NCBI RefSeq assembly: GCF_000757485.1 | Contig: NZ_JPYO01000042.1 | Span: 186,197-250,196 of the forward strand | Length of the DNA: 64,000 nucleotides | From: Achromobacter sp. RTa | Lineage (GTDB): Bacteria; Pseudomonadota; Gammaproteobacteria; Burkholderiales; Burkholderiaceae_B | Direction of reading: 5' to 3' | Shown: one piece after another, positions 32,447 through 41,305 of the stretch | Numbering within the stretch: the first letter of the stretch is position 1 | How the letters are laid out: each line of letters begins with the position of its first letter | Position numbers and translations under genes: made by a program | The notes under the pieces: model-generated | The model's input: the letters and a program-made list of their open reading frames with translations, nothing else | The model's database searches: none | Told to the model about the DNA's origin: nothing

Positions 32447-33240
32447 TATTTAGCCTCCTGGCGCTTCTTGCGGTTGACGAAGGGCGCCATGTAGCGGCGC
32501 GGCTCATCGGTGGTGAACGCCTCGCCGAACGCGACCACGCTGCGATCCAGCCCGGCTTCCACCGTGGACTCGCTCCAGTAGCGCAGCAGGGCCTTCTGCG
32601 AGCGCACGGCGATCGGGCCGCTTTCGGCGATGGGCGCCACCGTGCGCTCGACCAGCGCGTCCAGTTCGCCCGGTTCGCTCAAGAACTCCAGGAAGCCCCA
32701 CTGCGAAGCCTGCGCCGCATTCACCGTCTCGCCGGTCAGGAGCAGCCAGTTGGTGGGGCCGGGGCCGATGATGGCCGGCAGCAGCACGGCATGGATCACC
32801 GACGGAATGCCCACCCGCACCTCGGGCATGCCAAAGACCGCATCGGTCGAGCCCAGGCGGATGTCGCACGCGGCCGCCAGCTCCATGCCGGCGCCCAGGC
32901 AGAAGCCCGGGATGCGAGCGATGGTGGGAACCGGAATCGCGGCGACTGCGTCGCAGAGATCGCGCAGCCGCGTGATGAATTCACGGGCGCCCTGCGGTTC
33001 CAGCTCGGCCATTTCATAGATATTGGCGCCGCCCACGAAGGCCTTGTCGCCCGTGCCGCGGATGACGACGGCCCGGGCATCGGCCTGGGCCGCGATCCAG
33101 CGCGCGGCCTCGATCAGGCTGAGGGTCACGGGCGAGGCCAGGATGTTCAGGCTCTTGGCGTCGTGGATCTGCAGCGTATAGACGCCCCGTTCGTCGCGGG
33201 TCACGAGGGCGTGGGCAAAGGTAGGAATAGACGCGGTCAT
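32446..33240 (-). CDS. Enoyl-CoA hydratase/isomerase family protein
   Basis: The 264-residue crotonase-fold protein heads unit B. Oxyanion-hole segments are GTGDKAFVGGANIYEMAEL and PGFCLGAGMELAAACDIRLG; the second catalytic Glu region is FGMPEVRVGIPSVIHAVLLP. Only the second Glu (MPEV) is in a typical place and the first is in GMEL, as in standard hydratases. C-terminal ..NRKKRQEAK is basic. Divergent from the LysR gene at 33392; copy 2 of the 37-bp motif lies 50 bp upstream. Substrate unknown. Confidence 0.9.
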   Translation of the reverse strand: MTASIPTFAHALVTRDERGVYTLQIHDAKSLNILASPVTLSLIEAARWIAAQADARAVVIRGTGDKAFVGGANIYEMAELEPQGAREFITRLRDLCDAVAAIPVPTIARIPGFCLGAGMELAAACDIRLGSTDAVFGMPEVRVGIPSVIHAVLLPAIIGPGPTNWLLLTGETVNAAQASQWGFLEFLSEPGELDALVERTVAPIAESGPIAVRSQKALLRYWSESTVEAGLDRSVVAFGEAFTTDEPRRYMAPFVNRKKRQEAK

Positions 33241-33289
33241 GGAAGCTCCAGCTAGGGTGATGCCACCGATGCTACGGGCCTCGTTTGAT

Positions 33290-33326
33290 CACAACAAACG
33301 AGTAATTTTCATAGAATGAGTCCAAA
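33290..33326. promoter_or_regulatory. 37-bp shared motif, copy 2 (between hydratase and LysR genes)
   Basis: Core GTAATTTTCATAGAATGAGT flanked by CACAACAAACGA and CCAAA; 30 of 37 positions agree with copy 1 at 30315. It is 50 bp before the hydratase start and 66 bp before the LysR start, so it can serve both divergent promoters. Confidence 0.65.
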
Positions 33327-33358
33327 AAAGAATAAATAACGAAAGCATCGTTGGCTTG

Positions 33359-33391
33359 GGTACGATAGCCGCCTCTTGCCGGAGTCGTACC
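33359..33391 (+). promoter_or_regulatory. Hairpin spanning the ribosome-binding site of the LysR gene
   Basis: GGTACGA (33359-33365) and TCGTACC (33385-33391) are perfect inverted arms around a 19-nt loop holding the GGAG site (33381-33384). The second arm ends at the start codon. It could affect translation; no evidence beyond sequence. Confidence 0.4.
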
Positions 33392-34312
33392 ATGGGCATC
33401 ACGCTGCGCCAGCTTCGGGCTTTCTGCGCCGTTTACGAGCTGAAGAACTTCACCCGCGCCGCGGAGGCGCTGAACCTGACGCAATCCACCGTCAGCAAAC
33501 TGTGCTCGGAACTGGAAAAATCCGTCGGGCTGGCGCTATTCGAGCGTTCCGCCCGGGGCGTGGAGCTGCTGGAAGGCACCGCGGAACTGTATGCCTATGC
33601 GCAGGAAGCCTTTGGTTCGCTGCGCGCGGCCGAGCGCAGCCTGAGCAGCCTCGCGGGCCTGGAGCGCGGCGAAGTCTCCATCGCCGCCTCGCCCATCATG
33701 ATGCACACGCTCGTGGCGCCGGTGGTGGCGCGCTTCCATGGCCTGCATCCCAACATCGTCTTCGACCTGCACGAACTCACCGGCGATGAGGTGACCGAAC
33801 ACGTGCTGCATGGCAAGGCCGACCTGGGGCTCGTGGCGGTCGAGAGCCAGGACCCCCGGCTGGACTGCCGCGTCGCCTACCGCGGCCCCATGTATGCCGT
33901 GGTGCCCGCCGGCCATCCGCTGGCCGCCAGAGGGCGCGCGCGCTGGCGTGATCTGGCCCGCTACCCGCACATCCTGCTGCGCGGCACCTATACCGTGCGC
34001 CGCAAGATGGACCAGATCCTGCAGGAAAAGGGACTGACGGTGCGCAGCGTGGCGCAGACCGGCAGCCTGACCACCGCCTTCGCGATGATCCGCGGCGGCA
34101 TGGGCATCACGGTCATGCCCGGCTATGTGCGCAGCGTCTGCGAGGAAATGGGCCTGCATGCCCTGTCCATCGACGACCCGCCGCAAGCCCTGCACGAATT
34201 GTCGATCCTGCGCCGCAACGGCCACCTGCTGCCGCGCGCGGCCACCGCCTTCCTCACAGCCTTCGAGGCGCATCTGCATGGGCTGCGCCAACCGGCGCCC
34301 TCCGGCGATTGA
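33392..34312 (+). CDS. LysR family transcriptional regulator
   Basis: The 306-residue regulator starts at ATG 33392 (MGITLRQLRAFCAVYELKNF). The HTH recognition helix and linker read LNLTQSTVSKLCSELEKSVG, very close to that of the LysR at 30358, and the effector domain also keeps the same spacing (GGMGITVMPGYVRSVCEEMG). Divergent from unit B and directly upstream of unit C, so it is placed to control both. The two paralogues may recognise the same 37-bp site. Confidence 0.92.
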   Translation: MGITLRQLRAFCAVYELKNFTRAAEALNLTQSTVSKLCSELEKSVGLALFERSARGVELLEGTAELYAYAQEAFGSLRAAERSLSSLAGLERGEVSIAASPIMMHTLVAPVVARFHGLHPNIVFDLHELTGDEVTEHVLHGKADLGLVAVESQDPRLDCRVAYRGPMYAVVPAGHPLAARGRARWRDLARYPHILLRGTYTVRRKMDQILQEKGLTVRSVAQTGSLTTAFAMIRGGMGITVMPGYVRSVCEEMGLHALSIDDPPQALHELSILRRNGHLLPRAATAFLTAFEAHLHGLRQPAPSGD

Positions 34313-34486
34313 TTTCCTTCTTGAATGCCTTCATGACAATTAATCAATTGTTTGAATGATGAGCCGCTCCCATCATTGACGCGTCGAGGCCCGCCACGCC
34401 AGCGGTCCGCCACGCGCCACGGAACGGTCCCTCGACGCCATAACCAAGCAGGGCAGACATGCCCGCAGGACGAGGAGACCCCCGAC

Positions 34487-35449
34487 ATGAAACTGAAGTC
34501 CCGCCTGACGCAGCTCCTGACGCTGCTCGCCGCCGTTCCCGCCATCGCCGCCGCCGACGCCTATCCCGCCAAGCCCGTGACCCTGGTCGTGGCCTATGCC
34601 CCCGGCGGCATGACCGACATCCTGACCCGCCGCATCGCCGCCGACCTGCAGACCCGCCTCGGCAAGCCCTTCGTGGTGGAGAACAAGCCGGGCGCCACGG
34701 GCCAGATCGCCACCGAATACGTATCGCGCCAGAAACCCGACGGCTACACCGTGCTGGTCGGCGCCACCAGCCACGTGATCAATCCGGTCCTGAAGAAGCT
34801 GCCCTATGACGCGCGCAAGGACTTCGAACCCATCGCCCTGCTGGCGGTCAGCCCGAACTTCCTGCTGGTCAACGCCAACCAGGGCATCAAGACCTTCGCG
34901 GATTTCAAGGCCTACGCCCAGAAGCAGCCTTCCGTTCCCTATGGCACGGCCGGCGCCGGCGGCGCGCCTCACATCGTCGGCGAGCTGTTGCGGTCCCAGA
35001 GCGGCCTGCCGCTGATGCACGTGTCCTACCGAGGCGCCGGTCCGGCCATGACGGACCTGGTATCGGGCCAGGTTCCGTTCGGCATGGCCGAATCGGTAAC
35101 CGCCAACGCCTATCTGCAATCGGGAAAGATCATTCCGCTGGCCATCGCCTCCGCGCAGCGCCAATCCCGCTACCCCGACGTTCCTACGCTGAATGAACTG
35201 GGCTACAAGGGCTTCGACCTGAACACCTGGGTGGGCGCCTACGCGCCGGCCGGCACGCCCGCCGACATCGTCCAGACCCTGAACGCCGAAATCCGCAAGG
35301 CGGTGATGGCGCCGGCCACTCAGGAGTACATCCGCTCGACCGGCTCCGAGCCTGGCGACATGGACGTTCCCCAGTACCGGAAGTTCGTCAACGACGAGAT
35401 GGACAAGTGGCAAGCCGTCATCACGCAGGCTGGGGTCAAGGATGAATGA
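34487..35449 (+). CDS. Bug/TctC family periplasmic substrate-binding protein
   Basis: The 320-residue receptor starts at ATG 34487; the frame continues upstream to 34352 without signal-like sequence. Signal peptide LLTLLAAVPAIAAADA; binding loops YPAKPVTLVVAYAPGGMTDI, VVENKPGATGQIATEY and VSYRGAGPAMTDLVSGQVPF. First gene of unit C after the LysR; its stop codon is overlapped by 8 bp by the DUF35 gene, so the receptor is translated with the catabolic enzymes. That coupling suggests that it captures the substrate of unit C. No membrane partner in the window. Confidence 0.94.
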   Translation: MKLKSRLTQLLTLLAAVPAIAAADAYPAKPVTLVVAYAPGGMTDILTRRIAADLQTRLGKPFVVENKPGATGQIATEYVSRQKPDGYTVLVGATSHVINPVLKKLPYDARKDFEPIALLAVSPNFLLVNANQGIKTFADFKAYAQKQPSVPYGTAGAGGAPHIVGELLRSQSGLPLMHVSYRGAGPAMTDLVSGQVPFGMAESVTANAYLQSGKIIPLAIASAQRQSRYPDVPTLNELGYKGFDLNTWVGAYAPAGTPADIVQTLNAEIRKAVMAPATQEYIRSTGSEPGDMDVPQYRKFVNDEMDKWQAVITQAGVKDE

Positions 35450-35816
35450 AGCCCGTCACGGCTCTCCGTCGCCGGAAGCCTATTTCGCCGAGGCGCTGCG
35501 CGCCGGGCGCCTGGAGGTCCAGGTCTGCCGCAGCTGCGGGCACGCCTTTTTCTTTCCGCGCACGCACTGCACGAATTGCCGTTCGCCGGAATACGCCTGG
35601 CGCCCCATGCGCGCCGGCGCCACGCTCTATTCCTATTCGGAAATCCCCGCCACGCCCCAGGCGCCCGCACGCAACGTCATCCTGGCCGACATGGACGAAG
35701 GCTTCCGCATGATGTCCACGCTGGTCGGGCCCGGCGAGCCATGCATCGGCATGCGGCTGACGGCACGCCCCGATCCGCAGCGCGCGCGCGTCGTGTTCGA
35801 GCAGGAGGCGCCATGA
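35442..35816 (+). CDS. DUF35 zinc-ribbon/OB-fold acyl-CoA-associated protein
   Basis: The 124-residue protein has an intact zinc ribbon, CRSCG and CTNCR 12 residues apart (residues about 29-46), then an OB-fold strand region (WRPMRAGATLYSYSEIPATP, VILADMDEGFRM, LTARPDPQRARVVFEQ). DUF35 proteins bind acyl-CoA and dock onto thiolase-fold enzymes, as ChsH2 does with Ltp2. Its coding region overlaps the start of the thiolase-like gene as ATGA (35813-35816) and the end of the Bug gene by 8 bp. A structural partner of the protein at 35813 by inference. Confidence 0.9.
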   Translation: MNEARHGSPSPEAYFAEALRAGRLEVQVCRSCGHAFFFPRTHCTNCRSPEYAWRPMRAGATLYSYSEIPATPQAPARNVILADMDEGFRMMSTLVGPGEPCIGMRLTARPDPQRARVVFEQEAP

Positions 35817-36979
35817 CGGACTGGAACAGAAACCTGCGCGGCGCCATCGCCATCACGGGCTGCGCCACGGCCGGCATCGGAGACGCCGGCGGCCTGAACG
35901 ACCTGGAGGTCTCTTCGCTGGCGGTGCATGCGGCGGTGCGGGACGCGGGGCTACGCATGGAGGACATCGATGGCCTGATGAGCGCCAGCCTGTCCTCCTC
36001 GATGTGGCTGAACAAGCTGGCCGAATACCTGGGCGTGTTCCCCCGCTTCATGGACAGCCTCCAGATCGGCGGCGCGTCCTTCGTCGGGCATCTGCTGATG
36101 GCCGCGGCGGCCATACAGGCCGGCCTGTGCCGCAACATCGTGATCTCCTACGGCGCCACGCCGCGCGGCGGCAACGGCGTGTCGGCCACCTCGGGCGCGC
36201 GCGCCAAGCTGGATCCGTTTCCGTACGAAGAGCCGTTCCAGCCCTTCAATCCGCCGACCAGCTACGCACTGGCGACGCGCCGCCACATGCATGAGTACGG
36301 CACCACCCGCGAACAGCTGGCGGAGGTGGCCGTGGCAGCGCGAGCCTGGGCGCGGCTGAACCCGGAAGCCTACAAGCGCGATCCGCTGTCGATCGACGAC
36401 GTGCTGTCGGCGCGCGTCATCTCGTCGCCGCTGACCGCTCGCGACTGCTGCCTCGTGACGGATGGCGCCGGCGCCATCGTCGTGACCGCCGCCGCGAGCG
36501 CGGAGGTGAGCCGCCCCGTCTATGTGCTGGGCACGGCCATGGCGCATTCGCATCGCCAGATCTCCTGCATGGCCGACCTGACCCGCACCGTCGCGGGCCA
36601 GAGCGCCGACGAGGCCCGCAAGCGGGCCGGCGTGCAGCTGGCCGACATCGACCTGGTGCAGCTATACGACGCCTTCACCATCAACCCGATCCTGTTCCTG
36701 GAAGACATGGGGTTCTGCGGCAAGGGTGAAGGCGGCGCCTTCGTGTCGGGCGGACGCATCGCTCCCGGCGGCGAACTGCCGGTGAACACCAACGGCGGAG
36801 GACTGTCCTGCGTGCATCCCGGCATGTACAGCATGTTCGGGCTGGTGGAGGCGGTGCGCCAGCTGCGCGGCGAGTGCGGGGAACGGCAGGTGAAGCAGGC
36901 GCGCACGGCGCTTGTGCATGGCAACGGGGGGGTGCTGAGCGCCCAGGCCACGACCGTGCTGACCAATTGGATGGACTGA
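35813..36979 (+). CDS. Thiolase-fold protein lacking both catalytic Cys (Ltp2/SCP2-like)
   Basis: The 388-residue protein has thiolase fold signatures: NTNGGGLSCVHPGMYSMFGL, with the His of the HP motif, and DLVQLYDAFTINPILFLEDM. The nucleophile segment is SLQIGGASFVGHLLMAAAAI, with no Cys in the place of the thiolase nucleophile, and the CxG motif near the C-terminus is replaced by VHGNGG. This loss of both Cys is known in Ltp2-type retro-aldolases, which use tyrosines and need a DUF35 partner; the Tyr residues of YDAF and GMYSMFG could play that part (inference). Directly coupled to the DUF35 gene, so a lyase on a 3-hydroxyacyl-CoA is likely. Confidence 0.85.
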   Translation: MTDWNRNLRGAIAITGCATAGIGDAGGLNDLEVSSLAVHAAVRDAGLRMEDIDGLMSASLSSSMWLNKLAEYLGVFPRFMDSLQIGGASFVGHLLMAAAAIQAGLCRNIVISYGATPRGGNGVSATSGARAKLDPFPYEEPFQPFNPPTSYALATRRHMHEYGTTREQLAEVAVAARAWARLNPEAYKRDPLSIDDVLSARVISSPLTARDCCLVTDGAGAIVVTAAASAEVSRPVYVLGTAMAHSHRQISCMADLTRTVAGQSADEARKRAGVQLADIDLVQLYDAFTINPILFLEDMGFCGKGEGGAFVSGGRIAPGGELPVNTNGGGLSCVHPGMYSMFGLVEAVRQLRGECGERQVKQARTALVHGNGGVLSAQATTVLTNWMD

Positions 36980-36991
36980 AGGAGATTCGGA

Positions 36992-37897
36992 ATGCTGGAA
37001 GGAAAAGTGGTCGTCGTCACTGGCGCGGCCAACGGAATCGGCCGCGCCGCCGCGCTGGCCCTGGCGGCGCAGGGCGCCCGCGTGGTCGTCAATGACCTGA
37101 ACGTCTCGCTCGACGGCACGAGCGCCTCGCAGAGCACAGCCGCGCAGGTCGTCGAGGAAATCCGCGCCGCGGGCGGCGAGGCCATCGCCAACGGCGATTC
37201 CGTGGCCGAATACGCCAGCGCGCAACGCATCGTGGAAGCGGCGGCCGACACCTATGGCCGCGTGGATGCGGTGGTGAACAATGCCGGCATCGTGCGCGAC
37301 AAGATGTTCCACCGCCTCACGCCAGAGGACTTCGACGCCGTGGTCAAGGTGCACCTGTACGGCTGCTTCAACCTCAGCCATGCCGCGGCCCGGCATTTCC
37401 GCGAACAGGGCGGCGGCAGCCTGATCAACATGACGTCCAATTCGGCCGTCATCGGCAACCGCGGCCAGGCCAACTACTGCGCCGCCAAATTGGGCATCGT
37501 GGGGTTGTCCAAGGCGATGGCGCTGGACATGGCTGCGTTCAACGTGCGCTCGAATTGCATCGCGCCCCTGGCCTGGAGCCGCATGACGGAAACCATTCCC
37601 GCCAAGACCGAAGAGCAGGCGCGCCACGTCGAGAAGATCCGCCGCATGGGGCCCGAGACGATCGCGCCGCTCATCTGCTATCTGGCTTCCGACTCCTCGG
37701 CCGAGGTAACGGGACAGGTATTCGCCATCCGCCTGAACGAGATCTTCCTCATGAGCCAATCGCGCCCGGTGCGCTCGGTGCACCGCTCGGAAGGCTGGAC
37801 CGCGCAAAGCATCGCCGAGCACGGCATGGCCGCGCTGCGCGCCTCCTTCATGCCGCTGGATACCTCGGCTCAGGTGTTCGCCTGGGATCCGGTCTGA
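36992..37897 (+). CDS. Short-chain dehydrogenase/reductase (HSD17B4-like)
   Basis: The 301-residue SDR has TGAANGIGRAAALALAAQGA (NAD(P) loop), NNAGIV at residues about 90-95, catalytic Ser in NMTSNSAV and Tyr-Lys in NYCAAKLGIVGLSKAM. The insertion NDLNVSLDGTSASQSTAAQV after the second strand is typical of the 3-hydroxyacyl-CoA dehydrogenase domain of peroxisomal multifunctional enzyme 2. Together with the MaoC gene 7 bp downstream it makes the separated version of that enzyme. It probably oxidises a 3-hydroxyacyl-CoA. Confidence 0.91.
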   Translation: MLEGKVVVVTGAANGIGRAAALALAAQGARVVVNDLNVSLDGTSASQSTAAQVVEEIRAAGGEAIANGDSVAEYASAQRIVEAAADTYGRVDAVVNNAGIVRDKMFHRLTPEDFDAVVKVHLYGCFNLSHAAARHFREQGGGSLINMTSNSAVIGNRGQANYCAAKLGIVGLSKAMALDMAAFNVRSNCIAPLAWSRMTETIPAKTEEQARHVEKIRRMGPETIAPLICYLASDSSAEVTGQVFAIRLNEIFLMSQSRPVRSVHRSEGWTAQSIAEHGMAALRASFMPLDTSAQVFAWDPV

Positions 37898-37904
37898 GGC
37901 GACC

Positions 37905-38783
37905 ATGGCGCTGGACTATCACCGCTTGAAGTCCCACGTATTCGAGGCCGAGCGCCAAACCTACGGCGAGGATGACTGCATTCTCTATGCCCTGGGCGTG
38001 GGCGCCGGCCTGGCGGAAGACGAGACCGTGGGCGAGGAAACACGCTTCATCTACGAGCAGGGCCTGCGCGCCCTGCCCGCCATGGCCGCGGTGCTGGCCT
38101 ATCCCGGCTTCTGGATGCGCGATCCGCGCCATGGCCTGGATTGGCGCCGGGTCGTGCACGGCGAGCAGCGCATGCGTTTCGTCCTGCCCCTGCCCACGCG
38201 AGGCGAAGTGTCCTGCCGCATGGAGGTCAGCCATATCGCCGACAAGCGCCCAGGCGCCTTCGTCGTGACGCGGCGCACCCTGAGCGACGCCGCCACGGGG
38301 CAGGACCTTGCCATCATCGAACAGTTGAACATCTGCCGCGGCGATGGAGGCTACTCCGGCGGCGACGCCGCCCTGAGCGATAGCCTGCCCGCGGCCATCC
38401 CCGCCCTGCCCGCTGCGCCCCCGGACGAGGTCGTCGTCCTGCCCACCAGCCGCAACCAGGCCGCGCTTTACCGTCTGAACGCCGACCGCAATCCCTTGCA
38501 CGTGGATCCGGCCAGCGCGCGGCAGGCCGGCTATGCGCGGCCCATTCTGCATGGCGCGGCCCTGCTGGGCATGGTGAACCGCGCGCTCGAACCCGGCCTG
38601 CGGCAGCAGCCTGGACGGCGGCTGGGCGAGCTGGACCTGCGCTTCCTGGCGCCCGTCTATCCCGGCCAGGCCGTCGCGGTCTCGTTGTGGCGCCTCCCCG
38701 GGGAGCTGGCGCTGGCCTGCCACCAGGACGGCACCCTGTGCGCCCAGGGGCGCGCGGCATGGGCAACCGAGGAAGAACAATGA
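37905..38783 (+). CDS. MaoC family (R)-specific enoyl-CoA hydratase
   Basis: The 292-residue protein is a double hotdog. The C-terminal hotdog holds the hydratase-2 motif YRLNADRNPLHVDPASA, with catalytic Asp and His in the D-R-N-P-L-H part, followed by RPILHGAALLGMVNRA. The N-terminal hotdog starts KSHVFEAERQTYGEDDCILY and lacks the motif, as in the eukaryotic hydratase 2. Next to the SDR, it hydrates the 2-enoyl-CoA formed by the dehydrogenases of unit C. Stop codon overlaps the next gene as ATGA. Confidence 0.91.
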   Translation: MALDYHRLKSHVFEAERQTYGEDDCILYALGVGAGLAEDETVGEETRFIYEQGLRALPAMAAVLAYPGFWMRDPRHGLDWRRVVHGEQRMRFVLPLPTRGEVSCRMEVSHIADKRPGAFVVTRRTLSDAATGQDLAIIEQLNICRGDGGYSGGDAALSDSLPAAIPALPAAPPDEVVVLPTSRNQAALYRLNADRNPLHVDPASARQAGYARPILHGAALLGMVNRALEPGLRQQPGRRLGELDLRFLAPVYPGQAVAVSLWRLPGELALACHQDGTLCAQGRAAWATEEEQ

Positions 38784-39444
38784 AAAACAAGACATGCATC
38801 GACGCGCAGGACGCCCTGCGCGACGTGGAATCGGGCGCCGCCATCTTCGTGGGCGGTTTCGGCGGCTCCGGCATTCCCGCTCGCCTGCTGGCCGCCCTGC
38901 TCGCCAAGCCCGGCGTGCGCGACCTGACCCTGATCAACAACAACGCCGGCGCCGGCGAAACGAGCTTTCTGGCGCTGGTCGCCGCCGGCCGCGTCAGCCG
39001 CATCGTGTGCTCCTATCCCCGCATGCCGGGCAATGACGTCATCCGGGACCGGGTGCGGGCCGGCAGCCTGACCGTGGAAGTAATGCCGCAAGGCACGCTG
39101 GTCGAGCGCATCCGCGCCGGCGGCGCGGGCATGGGTCCGTTCTTTTCGCCCACGGGCTACGGCACGCCCCTGGCCCAAGGCAAGGAAACACGCGTCTTCG
39201 GAGGCCGCGGCTACGTGCTCGAAGAACCATTGCGCGCGGACTTCGCGTTCGTGCGCGCGCACCGCGCCGATCGCCTGGGCAACCTGGTGTACCGGCACGC
39301 CCAGCGCAATTTCGGACCGGTCATGTGCACGGCGGCGCGGACCACCATCGTGGAAGTCGACGAGATCCTGCCTTGCGGCGCGCTGGATCCCGACGTCATC
39401 GTCACGCCCAGCCTGTTCGTGCACCGGCTATTGGGAGGCCAGCA

Positions 39445-39448
<4 letters not shown>
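38780..39448 (+). CDS. 3-oxoacid CoA-transferase, subunit A
   Basis: The 222-residue subunit starts at ATG 38780, overlapping the MaoC stop codon as ATGA. It has the class I CoA-transferase alpha features: FVGGFGGSGIPARLLAALLA near the N-terminus, TLINNNAGAGETSFLALVAA, a GTLVERIRAGGAGMGPFFSP loop, and a C-terminal PCGALDPDVIVTPSLFVHRL. It activates the free acid of unit C with CoA from a donor thioester. Forms a complex with subunit B encoded directly after it. Confidence 0.93.
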
Positions 39449-40116
<668 letters not shown>

Positions 40117-40129
40117 TTCCGCCATCTCC

Positions 40130-41305
40130 ATGATACGCACCGAAAACTTCCTCGAAGACGCCGACGTCTGGCTGCGGGCGGCCCTCGCGCGGCTGCGCGC
40201 CCGGTACCCGGACACCGCGTCGCACACGCCGGAGTGCCGCCAGGCCTGGAACCGCATGCTCTGCGAGGCCGATCTGATCGCCCTGACCTGGCCCCGCGAA
40301 TACGGCGGCCGCGAACTGCCCACGGCCATGCTGATCGCCTTCCACGAGCTCTGCGCGCGCCTGCATGCGCCTCAGCCCATCAACAGCATCGCGCACGCTA
40401 TCCTCGCCCCCACCTTGCTGCGCTTCGGCAGCGCCGAACAAAAGGCTCTTTTCCTCCCGGGAATCCGGGATGGCAGCGAGATATGGTGCCAGGGCTACTC
40501 CGAACCCCAGACCGGTTCCGACCTGTCTTCCGTCCGCACCCGGGCCCGCGCCGATGCCGCCGGCTGGCTTGTCGACGGCCGCAAGATCTGGACCACCCAG
40601 GCTCACCTGGCCAAATGGTGCTTCGCGCTGGTCCGCACCGAGCCGGGCAGCCAGGCCCACCGCGGCCTGAGCTTCATGCTCATCGACATGCGCGCCGACG
40701 GCGTGCGCGTCGAACCGATCCGCCAGATGACGGGCGAAGCGGACTACAACGAAGTGCTGTTCGAGGCGGTGGCGGTGCCCGAAGGCCGCATCCTGGGCGA
40801 ACCCGGCGAAGGCTGGCGCATCGCGATGGCGGCGGCCGAGTACGAGCGCGGCATCTACTTCATGCCCCGGGTCGTCCAGCTTGAGGACGAGCTCGCCGGG
40901 CTGCAGGCCGCGCTCGCGCAGGCGCCCTTGGCGGCGGACGAACGCGCCGTGCACGCGCGCCGCGTGCAGGACCTGGCGGACGCCTGCCGGGTCATCCGCT
41001 GGCGCGTGGACCGCGTGCTGCGACAGGTAGCCTCGGGAGACACCCCCGGCATCGACGGCGCCATGCTCAAGCTGATGTGGAGCGAAACCCGCCAGCAGGT
41101 CTGGGAACAACGCATGGAGCTCCTGGGCGAGACGGCCATCCTGGGGCCCCAGGCCGGCGCCCCGTACGCCGCCCCCGCCGGCGTACTGCGCGAATTCCTG
41201 TGGTCCAGGGCCGAGACCATCGTGGCCGGCACGTCGGAGATCCAACGCAACATCGTGGGCGAACGCCTGCTCGGCCTGCCCAAGGACAGAAAACAACATG
41301 CATAG
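40130..41305 (+). CDS. Acyl-CoA dehydrogenase, large-type subunit
   Basis: The 391-residue flavoprotein starts at ATG 40130, 13 bp after the CoA-transferase; the longer frame is excluded by overlap. FAD-contact strand WCQGYSEPQTGSDLSSVRTR, hinge KIWTTQAHLAKWCFALVRTE, and C-terminal helix TIVAGTSEIQRNIVGERLLG. As in the gene at 23526, the catalytic Glu position next to GTSEI is not Glu (VAGT). Its end overlaps the next, shorter dehydrogenase gene by 8 bp, a typical sign of an obligate pair. Confidence 0.92.
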   Translation: MIRTENFLEDADVWLRAALARLRARYPDTASHTPECRQAWNRMLCEADLIALTWPREYGGRELPTAMLIAFHELCARLHAPQPINSIAHAILAPTLLRFGSAEQKALFLPGIRDGSEIWCQGYSEPQTGSDLSSVRTRARADAAGWLVDGRKIWTTQAHLAKWCFALVRTEPGSQAHRGLSFMLIDMRADGVRVEPIRQMTGEADYNEVLFEAVAVPEGRILGEPGEGWRIAMAAAEYERGIYFMPRVVQLEDELAGLQAALAQAPLAADERAVHARRVQDLADACRVIRWRVDRVLRQVASGDTPGIDGAMLKLMWSETRQQVWEQRMELLGETAILGPQAGAPYAAPAGVLREFLWSRAETIVAGTSEIQRNIVGERLLGLPKDRKQHA

